From Diadophis punctatus similis (taxonomy: Eukaryota; Chordata; Lepidosauria; Squamata; Dipsadidae): 64,000 nt of DNA. Both the position numbers and the translations under genes were made by a program. Location of the stretch: contig JALIGW010000005.1 of assembly GCA_023053685.1 (NCBI GenBank), positions 29,726,480 through 29,790,479 of the forward strand, in the 5' to 3' direction. Below the pieces are notes generated by a model. That model saw only the letters and a program-made list of their open reading frames with translations, did not search any database and was not told the origin of the DNA. Position 1 is the stretch's first letter; every line of letters starts with the position of its first letter. This document shows positions 32,300 through 43,736 of this stretch, piece by piece.

Positions 32300-32735
32300 C
32301 CTTTTCTATATTCAGGAGTAAATTCTGCCAGGGCTAATCTTTTGACTTCCAAAGTGAGCAGAGCTAAAGCAACCCTGAGTGGAACCATAGTCATTCCCTC
32401 TCTTCTTTTTCCCCCCTATGCTCTTGCTACTACTTTCCCTGTTTTGGTTCTGATTCCTTTTCCCACTTCCCACAAATACAGTGGTAAATGCCTGGAACTC
32501 ACTACCTGACTCTGGGGTTTCGTCACCAAACCCCCAAAACTTTACCCTTAGACTGTCCACTGTTGACCTCACCCGATTCCTAAGAGGTCAGTAAGGGGCG
32601 TGCATAAGTGCACCAGCGTGCCTACCGTCCCTGTCCTAATGTTCCCGCTTATCAGTACCCATCTTATGTATACAAACAATGTTTTATCTACGTATATTAC
32701 CAACATGTACTTGACAAAATAAACAAACAAACAAA
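32300..32735 (+). mobile_element. LINE 3' end with ORF2 C-terminus
   Basis: Codons 32487-32594 give NAWNSLPDSGVSSPNPQNFT and then end RLSTVDLTRFLRGQ-stop, a pattern typical of the C-terminus of CR1/L2-type LINE ORF2 (WNSLP motif). A 3' UTR and an (AAAC)n tail at 32712-32735 follow. Upstream is frameshifted and truncated. Confidence 0.72.
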
Positions 32736-32776
32736 CAAGCAGTCCTGCTCTGTTCCATTAATGAGCATCTTTTTAG

Positions 32777-32824
32777 GAAGGAAGGGAGGGAGGGAGGGAG
32801 GGAGGGAAGGAGGGAGGGAGGGAG
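32777..32824. repeat. (GGGA)n microsatellite
   Basis: About ten units with a few AAGG interruptions. Confidence 0.95.
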
Positions 32825-33477
32825 ACTAAACTGTATAAATAACTTAATATCATCTATTTCACTTCGAACTCTCATTTTGTCATTTTTGCTTTAATGGATA
32901 TTATTCTAAATAAATGATTAAGCTGCACCTGCAATTCATCCCTGTGGCAAGGGCTATCACGTATTCACAAGGAAAAAGGTCCTTTGGCAAAGTCTGAGGA
33001 CCCCACTCTCTTCCCTGCTTCCCCAGGCTAACCAGTGGTGCAGACTGCATTGGGGCTCGATGTACTCCAATTAGCCCCTTTGTTTGTGGTGTTTAAAGCG
33101 AGATTGTTGCTGATCTCATTGTTCTTATTTGTATCACGTTTGTCTCAGTTGGAAGACATTGTGCGGAGCAAGTTGGAGTCCAATCGAGGATGCAGAAGGT
33201 TCAGAAGTGTTGAAAAAGGCTCCAATTTTTCAAGCAGCATGCAGATCACTCCTCTACACATAATATTAAATTGTAATTATAGCTTGTTGGTGCCCAAGAC
33301 TGGAGTTGCCATTAAATCTATATATACCATTTCCCCAGGCTTGCAAATTTTGTTTCTTAACCTGTTGATGCTTAGTTAAAGGGGACAAAGGAAAAAGAAA
33401 CATTGCTTTTGTCCAAATAACATCTGAATTTATTTTTATGTGTGAGAACAAAGCACATTTTCCAGGAAATTCAAGTA

Positions 33478-33478
<1 letters not shown>
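32825..33478. other. Unassigned sequence
   Basis: No repeat recognised. A 114-codon open frame at 33035-33379 has no recognisable domain. Confidence 0.35.

Positions 33479-33541
<63 letters not shown>
33479..33541. repeat. (CA)n microsatellite
   Basis: About 31 CA units. Confidence 0.98.
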
Positions 33542-33543
<2 letters not shown>

Positions 33544-34644
33544 TTATTAAACAAGAAATTATTTTAGTATCTAGGAAGGAAAAAATGTGTCTGTTCCTGT
33601 TTCCTTTCCATGGTAACTCCATGCCTTTCTACAGTGAAGATGTTTTCATTATATTGATCACCAGGAGGCGCTGTATAACCAGGTTAATCTTTAATTGGGG
33701 CTCTTCAGATGTTGTTCCACAGAGTTCAAACATTCTACCAGGAATTGAACTCATACTTTAGAATACTATATAAGAGTTCAATAGTTTTACAAGTCATATC
33801 AAAACCCATACATCGGGGAAGAACATAATCAGAACATTAGTATCTCTCCGTTCTGAGAGTTTACGGGAATGTGGAATATACTATAATATACCGTTCTGAG
33901 AGATTACAGTCAAGTGTATTAGAGTGTGCTAACATTGATGACAAGACACATCTACCTGTCCTTTGGATCTGGCTGGATAAGTGATGCAGACTTAATCAAA
34001 GTCATAATATGAGGCATTTTTAATGGGCTTTGTTAACAGTCACGGTTACTGTTCACACAATAGCTGTGTGTGTGCATTTCAGAATCAGAAATAGTATGTG
34101 CCTAATGCAAGTCATTAGAAGGGACAAACAGATGAATGGAAAGTGAGGTGGCTCAATCTCTTGCTGGCAGATCTCCTAGAGGCATCTAATGGGCCACTAC
34201 AATTAGGCTCCTGGACTAAATGGGTCATTTGCCCGTTCCCTCTCTTGCATTCCTCTATTTTCAACGAAGGAAAATGCAAAGGCCCCAGGGAGCTGCTAGA
34301 GGAAATATCTATATATAGAACCAATTCTCCCACAAGAGGGTGCCTGATCTCCTCCAACATAGCGTGAAACTCCTTGATCAATACATTTGCTAATCCATAG
34401 TCAGGGGACACATAATTCTGTCCTAGCCAGCCAAATTCCCTATAGTATTAAGCGATGCCTAGAATCCCAAGCCAACATTTCTTGTGCTTATAGTACCAGA
34501 AGTAAGAATGCTTCTGATGTGGATGACATGGAAGAATGTATAAATGACTTTGAATTAATATATGGAATCTTAACATTAACATTAAAGGATTACCATTACT
34601 GCTCCTTCCATTTCTGATTTCAGAAATTTTAAAGTCTGGTACTT
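33542..34644. other. Unassigned sequence
   Basis: A partial CTCF-like match lies at 33658-33671. Related 35-bp blocks ending in a CCGTTCTGAG string recur near 33848 and 33890. Confidence 0.35.
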
Positions 34645-34870
34645 AACAGAATAACAGAGTTGGAAGGGACCTTGGAGGTCTTCTAGTCCAACCCCCTGCT
34701 CAAGCAAGAAACTCCTATAGTACCATTTCAGATTAATGGCTGTCTAATCTCTTCTTAAAAACCTCCAGGGTTTGGAGCACCCACAACTTCTGGAGGCAAG
34801 TCGTTCCACTAATTAATTGTTTTAACTGCCAGGGAATTTCTCCTTAGTTCTGGCAACTAAGTTTACTTAT
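34645..34870 (-). mobile_element. CR1 LINE 3' end
   Basis: CAGAGTTGGAAGGGACCTTGG and GTCTTCTAGTCCAACCCCCT are the hallmark of the CR1 3' UTR, here in antisense orientation; the 3' end lies at 34645. 5' truncated, non-coding. Confidence 0.88.
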
Positions 34871-35459
34871 CTAGCGAAGATGTTATCAGGCATTATCAAA
34901 AAACATTAAGCAAATAAAAACAATCGTGGTAGAACACCGAGGCAAAGAAACACTTTGAAATATCAAAATGGACATGGAAAACGACAGATTGTGCTTTTGT
35001 ATTAACGTAATAGGTAAGAATCTTGTTCTTTGATCCTATTGTACTTTGAAATAGACGGAATTTGGGTACCCTTCCAGATCTTTTTGCTTTGTAACAGCAG
35101 CCCTATACATACTTATCTGGAATAAATCCCATTGACCTTAGCTTCAATATGACTTCCATTTCCAGCAAGCCTGTTTAGCTGAAAACACACGAAGAGAGAA
35201 GTGGGCTAAAAGTGCAGAAGGTTTTCTCAGAGTGTGGACGAAGGAAAAATGCATCTTGGAGGATCAGCTCATTGTAGAAGAACCGATTTGACAGAGCTTC
35301 TGGTGATCTGTGTGAATCTTGATATTATGGAGAGAGGACTTAGGAATCCACCTCTCCCTGGGACTCAGTTTTGTCAAACTTCCTGGGAAAACTTTCTAAC
35401 TGGAGTAGAAAGGACATTCCAGATTCCCCTCAGCTCTAAGTATTCTGTCTCTGAATAAA
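34871..35459. other. Mostly unassigned sequence
   Basis: An old MITE-like patch at 35093-35170 (CAGCCCTATACATACTTATC) is all that is recognised. Confidence 0.4.
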
Positions 35460-35714
35460 CCGAGGTGGCGCAGCGGTTAGAGTGGGGTACTGCAGGCCAC
35501 TTCAGCTGACTGTGATCCGCAGGTCAGCGGTTCAAATCTCACCGGCTCAAGGTTGACTCAGCCTTCCATCCTTCCGAGGTAGGTAAAATGAGGACCCAGA
35601 TTGTTGGGAGCAATATAAATATACATTGCTTACTGGTGTAAACCGCTTAGAGAGTGCTTGCACTGTGAGGCGGTATATAAATGTCACTAATAAATAAAAT
35701 AAATAAATAAATAA
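35460..35714 (+). mobile_element. Squamate tRNA-derived SINE, AATAAA-type tail
   Basis: Close relative of the copy at 29847: head GAGGTGGCGCAGCGGTTAGA, B-box-like GGTTCAAATCTC, and tail TATAAATGTCACTAATAAAT. Confidence 0.9.
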
Positions 35715-36824
35715 AGCAGAATGCCATCATCGGAACATGAACGGCTTACACAGCAGAGGTAAGCTTGAAGAAAATTGGGATAGCTGAGACTGGTGATGGA
35801 TGATGGCATGCTGGAGATACGATGAACAGGTGCAATTTTTTTTTAAAAAAAGTAAGACTTCCATGAGAAACAAATGAAACCTTTAGTGAACAATTAAACA
35901 TGTAGACTGTAGAAACAATTCTTATGTGTATGCCAATATAGCTCCAGTTTTACACCTTGAGCATTGGATATAAATATGAGAGCTGGACTCGCTGAAATTA
36001 GGGAAGCTTTTGAGATAGACATAGGACTGTCTGTAGCAGGTGTCTGTTTAAACAAAATCTGAAGGTTATCATTCTATAGAATAGGATGTGTTATTACAAA
36101 CAGCATCCAAATTTAGGGATGGGAAATTCATCATGGTAAAAATGGTAAAAATCTGTTTAAAGTTACACTGTAGATGCTATAAATATTTGTGTATGTATGT
36201 TTGTATCTTAATTGCATCAATTTGCCTCTGCTTTTTTTCAGAATTAGTGCTTGGTAAAAAGCAGTGTAGCAGAAGTTCAATAGGTACTGATTTTTTTCTT
36301 GACAGGAATATGATACCAGGATCAAAAAAGCTTATGTTAAATTGCTGCCCACCATTCAGCTGTTAAAAGCCTTATGTCCTTTGAGCAAAAAAGTGTGCAT
36401 AAATATTTACAATGCATCTTCAAAGCTATGACAGGGGAAAGCATTGTGAAGTGAGCTAAAAAGGCAGACAAGCAGCATACTTACAGTATACCAGTGTTGA
36501 ATATATATGCTAATACATAAAGTAGTACAACAAAAAAGTTACACAATGATGAGTTGTATATGTAAATGAATTGTGTCTGAATATAGCAGCAGACATGCTT
36601 ATCTGGGGACAAGCCTAACAAGTCCCTCAAAAAAATGCTCAAAAAATTATTGCTGATATTAGACAAAGAAACAAACTGGCTTCTCCTAGTATTTTTATGT
36701 TCCAAACTGGTACTTTTAGAATCTGTTCTCATTAATTTGGCCAAATGTAATATATGTTGCAAATCAGATGCAAGTTGCTTTAGTTTATTCCTCAAGGGGA
36801 AAGTTAGTTAATTCAGAAAAGTAT
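35715..36824. other. Unassigned sequence
   Basis: AT-rich; no exon or repeat recognised. Confidence 0.35.
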
Positions 36825-36826
36825 TA

Positions 36827-37955
36827 CAGGTAGTTCTCAACTTATGACCATTTGTTCAGCGACTGTTCATAGTTACGGTGGTATTGAACAAAGGGACTTA
36901 AAAACCAGTGCCTGAAGTTATGGCTGTTGCATTGGCCTGTGGTCAAAATTCAGAGCGTTGGCAGCCTGCCCACACCTACAACTGCAGGGCTGCTCCAGAT
37001 CCTTTACTGTCTATGCCTTTTTGGTTCCCTGCTACCCTGCGCTCTGCCACCCCAGCTGACCTTAACCAATCTTGCTGTTCCCATTGCCAATGAGGCATGC
37101 CCAGCCTAGTTACTGGAATGGGCTGATGAGCATCAGCACTTCAAAACTCTCCTCTGCACCTCATGGCTTGGCTTGGCTTGCCTTCATATTGTGGGGGGGA
37201 GGATGGGACTGAAAGCTTAAATTCAAAGCTGAAGAAGCTTCTTGGATGAGAAGCAAAAGAAAAACCAGTTGCCTCTTGGAAAAAAAAAGCACCTTTGGGA
37301 CAACCATGACCTGGATGACTGAGAATCTCCATAGACATTTAGTGTAAAACTTTTTTTTTTTGGACATTTAAACCAAGCCACAAACAGCCAGAAGCCTGGC
37401 ACAAAATGCATTTTGGTGCGCTGCTGCTTTGGGACTGCAACAGGCAGTGCCTGAACTGCAGCACAACATGAAGCCAGCCACGGACACACATCATCAGCAG
37501 TAGGAGCAAGATGGTGAAGGGCGGCTGGGGCGGCAGAGCACAGGACGTCAGGAGTTTGGAGTGCACGGTGGTGAGAGCACCTGGGACTGGCTGGGGAGTT
37601 GTGGTTTCCCAGCATGTGGCAAGCATGGCAAGCAGCCCCAGAGCTACACAATGCTGGGGCTGCTTGCTGCCCACAAGGTAGGATGCCTGCCAAGAGCAGA
37701 GATGGGGGAAGATGGGAAGATGGGGGGAGTTGGACGCTGTCCTTTATCTCACTGAAGGTTGGGAGGGACCAGGCTCAGAATGGATTGGATTGGTCCTTAG
37801 CTAACAACTGGTAAAATTCACTTAATGATGGCAAGGGGATTGCCAGGATTGCCATCATTAAGCAATGCTTATCACTCCATGTGTTGCTTTACAACTGCAT
37901 CACTTGGTACCTGAAATTCCTGCTCCAACTGTGGTTGCAAGTCAAGGCCTACCTA
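36827..37955 (+). mobile_element. Long Tc1/mariner-type element (CAGGTAGTTCT ends), non-coding
   Basis: TA precedes CAGGTAGTTCTCAACTTATG, and GCAAGTCAAGGCCTACCTA precedes TA at 37956-37957. It is 1.13 kb against about 0.4 kb for relatives, with a different interior that includes a Penelope-like fragment. No transposase frame is seen. Confidence 0.72.
37224..37337 (+). mobile_element. Penelope-like 3' fragment nested in TA-flanked element
   Basis: Motifs GAAGAAGCTTCTTGGATGAG, AAACCAGTTGCCTCTTGG and GGGACAACCATGACCTGG, as at 10931-11010 and 24400-24650. Confidence 0.65.
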
Positions 37956-37957
37956 TA

Positions 37958-38807
37958 GTTTTGCATGCAAAAAGTTTCAGCTTTAATTGATGATCTCTCC
38001 AGGCAGAGCTGGAAAAGGATGAGCTACAGACATAGTAAGTTAGGGTCTGACTTGGCACAAGGCAGTTGCATGTACCTAGTTGGCCACCATTGTCCCTCAT
38101 TGTTTAGCTGCATTTTATCTTTTCTTTATTTATGGCATCTTCCTCTTATGAGTAGGCAGATCAAGTTCAGAAATATAATGACTACTGTCAGCAGCAGCAC
38201 CCCACCAACCTTCACCTTTATCACTGTTGCTAAACATTGTGGAAAGCAAACCTGCTTTCTTTATAAATGGCCTTAATCAGCAACCTTTAGAGGTGAGTGT
38301 TAGAAAACATTTGAAATCTGTAATGCCATTATTCAACAAAAATGAATGAATTCATCATCAAAATCACTGCATTTTCTTCTCGATAAAATGATGGGGCCAG
38401 TTTTGTCCTGGTTGGCAGAAATGCTGGATGTTGTTGGTGAACATCAGAGAAGAAGTTAGTGATTTTCACAAACTCTGCTCCAGTTTGACCACTAGGACGA
38501 AGACGACTTGGGACTGATTTTATGCACAACTGTACACATGATTTGGGTTTTTTTTTAAACGTATAAATGATGGTGGGTTAGCTAGATCATTTTAAACTCT
38601 AGACTCAATAACCCTTTCTTTTGTGATACCATGGTGTATTTCACATCCTTCAAAGTGAACAAAGCCAATTTTGCCCTGTTTGAGGAGGGAAAATTCTGCT
38701 GGTCTTGCTTCATTGAGCTTAGACCTCAAGTCAAGGTATGATTTGATATTTGATCCTGAATAAAGTTAATTCTTTTTTTTTCTATTTTTCAAACAACTTT
38801 ACCAGGA
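37958..38807. other. Unassigned sequence
   Basis: No repeat or exon recognised. Confidence 0.35.
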
Positions 38808-38872
38808 GAGGGGGGGAGAGAGAGGGCAGGGGAAAGAGAGGGGAGAGGAGAGGGGGAGAGAGGGGGGGGGGA
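38808..38872. repeat. GA-rich low-complexity tract
   Basis: Purine-only run of GAGAG and GGGGG motifs. Confidence 0.9.
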
Positions 38873-39381
38873 AATCAACATTTCCGACTCAAAATCTGAA
38901 CGGGAATCCCGTCCATTCTTTTGGTATTTTCATCACCTACTCCAAAAGCAAAATAACAATATTATAATAATATTAATACATGATGATAATAATCATCATA
39001 ATAATAATGGTTAGGGTGATTTTCTTTTGGCACCTTACATAAACATCCCTGGCCACCAGGGATGAGGAAAGTTGCTGTCCAATGCATCTGGAGAGATCCA
39101 GCCTGGGGGAAAACATGGCTACCTCAATAGCCCAGGAAATATCGCCAGAAATGCTGACAAAAGGAAGAAGATGGGCAGAGAGAGCTATTAGAACATCTGA
39201 GCTATTAGAACCCTACAAAAGCTTCTCGAGAGAAGGCAGGAGAAACGGTGCTTGGCCAGGGGCTCCAGCGCTGTCCACTTGCCCTCCACTATGCAGAGGG
39301 GACTTGTAGTCCAACGCGAAAGGATTGTGATTTTTACAAAAGGTGAACAAGGGAGGCTAGCTTTAAAAATCAGGGGAGGTG

Positions 39382-39668
39382 AAAATCTGCCATACGTTTA
39401 CATGCTTAGCTAGATTGGTTGATGAAGCTCTGGGGACTCTATTTCTACACTAGGCTAAGGCCATAAACCAGGTTGACGGTTAAGAAGGAATGGCTATTTC
39501 AGAAAGAGGCTGCCCAAACTCGGCGAACGGCTCAGCCCCAAGAGGGAGACTCGGCCAAAGGTTTGAACCGTGAAACCTGGTTTATGGCTTAGCCTATTTG
39601 TAGAAATATAGAGTCCCCAGAGCTTCATCAACCAACCTAGTTAAGCATGTAAACGTACCACAGATTTT
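39382..39668. repeat. Long inverted repeat beside the CpG island
   Basis: The left arm 39382-39474 and right arm 39574-39668 are reverse complements at roughly 90 percent by eye, sharing ATGAAGCTCTGGGGACTCTA and CATAAACCAGGTT. The 99-bp spacer is unrelated. No hAT or mariner end is recognised. Confidence 0.88.
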
Positions 39669-39699
39669 TGGGAGGGGGAAATCGGGAGAGGCCTGTCTG

Positions 39700-40160
39700 C
39701 TCCCCAAACTCCGCTTTTTCTTTCCTTTTCTTCCTCGCCGTTTGTCTTTCCCAGAGAAAGCGCGACATCGCCGGCGATCGCTCCGAGGTGGCGCCGGAGA
39801 TCTCCGCCATCCGTCTCTCCCTCTGTCCCTGCCTCCGGCCGGCCAGCGGACGGCTATTCAGCAATCCTCCTCCCATCCCCTCCGTCTTTTGCGCGCGTTG
39901 TAAAGCCCTCTCTAGGTCGCCGGTCCCTGCTCCTGCCCCCGTTCAAAAATTCTCCCGCCGCGAACACGCTGCCGAGGCCCCGCAGCCCAGCCATCCGTCT
40001 CCCCCAACCAAGTAGGGAATCCCGCTGACTAACCCGGCGGCTAGAATGCTACCGGTAATACTTCGCTGCGAAGCCCGGAGGAATAAGAATCTCGGCGGAA
40101 CAAGCCGCTGGTGGGGCTGCGGACGGCGATTGAGAAAAGGAATGCAGCGGGGCGCGGGTC
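39700..40160. promoter_or_regulatory. CpG island, probable promoter of an unidentified transcript
   Basis: GC-rich, CpG-dense and unlike any recognised MITE here, with GCGCGACATCGCCGGCGATC and several CCGCCGCGAA-like strings. It lies 17.7 kb upstream of KCNK18. Open frames on both strands (for example 39668-40015 plus, 39637-39876 minus) are unconvincing as coding. A minus-strand ATG near 39811 begins MAEISGATSERSPAMS but matches no family I know. Transcript direction is unknown. Confidence 0.6.
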
Positions 40161-40398
40161 CTAAAACAAAAGTTAAACCAGAAGTGTATTCAGCAGAAGA
40201 CCACAGGTGGCTGACTTGGCCATCACTAGATCGAAACCAAAGTAATCCACATCGGGATTCGGGGCAACTTGGAAACCCAGCTCAATATTTCCAAATCCAA
40301 GGGAAGGGGAGCAATCGCTGGGTGTTGGCCGGTCGCAATGCGAATGTCCAGCATTCCTTCTATGAGAGAGAAGGGGCGAATTTATGGTTAAAGTATTC

Positions 40399-40728
40399 GG
40401 GAGGGAGGGAGGGTAAGTAAGTAAGTGGGTAGGTAGGTAGGTGGGTGGGTGGGTGGGTGGGTGGGTGAGAGGGAGGGAGGGAAGGAGGGAGGGAGGGAGA
40501 GAGGGAAGGAAGGAAGGAAGGAGGGAGGGAGGGAGGGAGGGAGGAAGGAAGGAAGGAGGGAAGGAAGGAGGGAGAGAGGAAGGAAGGAAGGAAAGAAGGA
40601 AGGAGGTAGGTAGGTAGGTAGGTAGGTAGGTAAGTAGGAAAGAAGGAAGTAAGGAAGGAAGTAGGAAGGAAGGAAGGAAGGAAGGAAGGAAGGAAGGAAG
40701 GAAGGAAGGAAGGAAGGAAGGAAGGAAG
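40399..40728. repeat. Compound (GGGT)/(GGGA)/(GGAA)n purine-rich microsatellite
   Basis: 330 bp of G-rich tetranucleotides with at least four sub-blocks, ending in about 13 perfect GGAA units. It lies about 240 bp from the CpG island. Confidence 0.96.
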
Positions 40729-41274
40729 TTTCCTATTTTACAGTTTGCATGGGGACCAGATCATGCTGCCAACCCCATTTCTCATCAGAAGATGTTGTCT
40801 TCCTGGTCCCCAACAAATGCTTCTTTTTTCCTGGATCGGAAAGCTAGTTTTCCCCTTCGTTGAAGCAAACAGTAGCAGAAACAAGGTCTGAAAAACACAT
40901 CACAATTTTTAAGAGGACAAAAGCAAATGTTAGAAAGGTGGGGTTGGAGGAGTGTCTTGATCTTGCAGTCCCTTCCATTCCATTGTGGTCAAGTAGGATA
41001 TGACAGCTGTACCACTAACCAGACATTGACTAATATACACTCCAAAGGATATCCAATTGCAATTTAGACACCTCAATTTATGAAACCAGTTCATTTTATT
41101 GATGTTGTGAGGGTTGAGGAACACATTAAATCACTAGTAAGGACTCTCTAGGCATCTGCAGTGGAACTCAGCCTTGTCATATCCGCAGGATATCTTATAA
41201 GCCGGCATGATTCTTTATATACCTTGTCATTATTGGAGAGGTAAGGCAAAGGAGTCCCTGTGGATTTTATTCTG
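40729..41274. other. Unassigned sequence
   Basis: No repeat or exon recognised. Confidence 0.35.
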
Positions 41275-41558
41275 CTAGTGGTTGCTGACTATTGGTGCTC
41301 ATCTCCATTTCATTGAGCCAGCACTGTCCGAAGACATTTCTGCAGTCATGTGGCCAGCATTGATGTCACAGAGTGCTGTTATTTTTCCACCATAGTGGTA
41401 CCTATTTATCTACTTGTATTTGCATGCTTTTGAACTGCTAGGTTGGCAGGAGCTGGGCGAGGATGGGCGCTCACCATATCACATGGTGCTCGGGTTGAGG
41501 GCTGTTGGCTTTCCGGTGGACAAGTCCAGAGTCTTAACTGCTGAATCATAGTGCCCCA
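41275..41558 (-). mobile_element. Sauria-type SINE, 3' truncated
   Basis: On the minus strand the order is GGGGCACTATGATTCAGCAG, GAAAGCCAACAG, AGCAGTTCAAAAGCATGCAA and TCTTCGGACAGTGCTGGCTC, matching the element at 18121. The Bov-B-like ACCTTT tail is missing. Confidence 0.82.
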
Positions 41559-42778
41559 CGCATTGGACAGGGGAATGCATATATTTTGTGGATGACCTCT
41601 CCCACCATAATCAATTTCCTGGGAATAAATAAATGAAGCAAAAAAGCTGAATTGAGTCACATGGACATATCTCCCCTAAAAGAGAAGAAACTGAAAAAGT
41701 TTGATTCAGCAGGGAAAAAATGGGGGGGGGAGCAGTTTTGCAGGATCAAGGCAACATTGGAATTATTAGGTCGTTCAGATATTGATGTAAAACACAAATC
41801 AGATGGCACACTGGGAACCTGTACAAATCATTTGTACTACCAAATGGTGAATCTACGAGATGCCTTGGATTACGTCCAATTTTTCCCAGCTACCATGGCC
41901 TACAAATCCAGCAAAACTATTTGGGAAAGGCTGTTGCAGTTCCTTTCACATTCAACTTTATTCTTCTACTGAGTCTTATTTAAGTGATTTAAATCAATTA
42001 AATTAAAAAATGCAATTAGAGATAGCACTTATATTTTTCCACAAATACACATACTATACATCCTAAACACATTTCTTTGAAAAGAATATTTCCAAAACTT
42101 TAAAGTTTCACAATGAAATGGAAGAATTACCTTTGAATTTCTGGTTTTTTTTTCTAATCTGGAGTTGACTTTGATATCAGACTGCTTTGGAAACTTCAAT
42201 GTTCCCTTCTGATCATACGATTCTGCCTCTATGTGATTTTCAGACCATGCTTACCAGTTTTTCTTGCTAAATTGTCAAAGACCCTACATGTATTTTCCAC
42301 TTCCCTGTTTCCTGAGATGTGATCATGTGACCAACATAGGATTTATTGGTCACTGATAAATTCCTAGCAAAGTTCTGCCACTTAGCAATGAGATGGGAGG
42401 CAAAAACATGCCATTCAATATTTATCATCTTCAGCATCTTTGAAACATCATCCCGAACTAGTGCAGGCAATGCATTTCTTTAGCTAGTCAAGACAGCGAC
42501 AGCAATTAAACAGGTAAGTCTTGGTCGCCTTCATTGGTGCAAACTGAAAGCCATTCATAAAGCACTATATATCTAACCAACTCTGTATATATTCATTAAA
42601 TGCAGCTTTGATTATGTGCTATTAACTTGGTGTTGAAGTTTAGTGATCATATAGATAGACCTTTTCCATGATTGTCTGTCCCCATCCGGGCCCTTCATTT
42701 GATCAGTGGCTCGCCCGTCACAACTACTACTACTACTATATTTAAGATTATGTTCCTTATTGAAGGAACTCGGGAAGA
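41559..42778. other. Unassigned sequence
   Basis: A 106-codon open frame at 41652-41972 has no recognisable family. Remainder AT-rich. Confidence 0.35.
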
Positions 42779-43024
42779 GCCGAGATGGCGCAGTGGTTAA
42801 ATGCAGCTACTGTAGGCTACTCCAGCTGACTTCTAGTTCAGCATTTCAGCAGTTCAAATCTCACCAGGCTCAAGGTTGACTCAGCCTTCCATCCTTCTGA
42901 GATCGGTAAAATGAGAATCCAGATTGTTGGGGGCAATATGCTGAACTCTGTAAACCGCTTAGAGAGGGCTGTAAAGCATTATGAAGCGGTATATAAGTCT
43001 AAGTGCTATTGCTATTGCTATTGA
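42779..43024 (+). mobile_element. Squamate tRNA-derived SINE, (CTATTG)n tail
   Basis: Head GAGATGGCGCAGTGGTTAAA, body AAGGTTGACTCAGCCTTCC, end GAAGCGGTATATAAGTC, and a tail of GCTATT repeats rather than AAAT. Confidence 0.88.
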
Positions 43025-43249
43025 TGAATATTTTCTTTTATTTTTTAAAATGCCTTCATTGCTAATTCTAAATTGTTCCTCCCTCCCTGAGTTTGGTCTT
43101 TTTAATATTTAAATTAGTAGATCCCAACCCACTCCTGGAAAAGGATCTGTTGGAACAACTGTATTAGCCAGTAAATAATATTTGTAATAAAGTGATTGTT
43201 CTGTTGATTCTCATAATAATTACCTTTGAACATATCACATCAGTATTTA

Positions 43250-43734
43250 CTGTATTTTTCGGAGTATAAGACGCACCTTTTCCCTCCCTAAAAGTGGCTG
43301 AAAATTTGGGTGCGTCTTATACTTCGAATGTAGCTTTTTTCCAGCCCTAACTAGGTGCTATCTATCTTCCCAGCTCTTACTGGCTTGCAGGCTTTTTCAT
43401 TGTTACTCTCTCCAAAGAATGTTTTTCCAGCCCTAAGTCTTTGCAGGGTTTTTTTCATTGCTCTACTTGCTCTGAATAAGTTTTTTTCTAGCCGTAACCA
43501 GATGTTATCTATCTTCCCAGCTCTTACTGGCTTGCAGGCTCTTTCATTGTTACTCTCTCTGAAGAAGGGTTTTTTAAGTCCTAACCAGGGGATAAAATAA
43601 TGTGCTGAAGCTGACCAGACTAAGGACGCTAGCCAGATGAATATCTGTTAGGCAGATTTCCCCCCCCTATTTTCCTCCCCAAAAACTAAGGTGTGTCTTA
43701 TACTCCGGTGCGTCTTATACTCCAAAAAATACGG
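43250..43734. mobile_element. TA-flanked MITE with GGAGTATAAGACGCACC ends
   Basis: Left CTGTATTTTTCGGAGTATAA and right TTATACTCCAAAAAATACGG are inverted and flanked by TA (43248-43249, 43735-43736), as in Tc1/mariner-type elements. The interior has a block of about 125 bp (TATCTATCTTCCCAGCTC and neighbours) twice in tandem. No coding capacity. Confidence 0.85.
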
Positions 43735-43736
43735 TA

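Noticed and set aside
39637..40420. Frames in the CpG island as a coding first exon
   Set aside because: No recognised family, Kozak or splice context was persuasive on either strand; only promoter status is proposed.
27233..43024. tRNA-like A and B boxes at 27.2, 29.8, 35.5 and 42.8 kb
   Set aside because: They are heads of SINEs with long bodies and tails, not folded tRNA genes.
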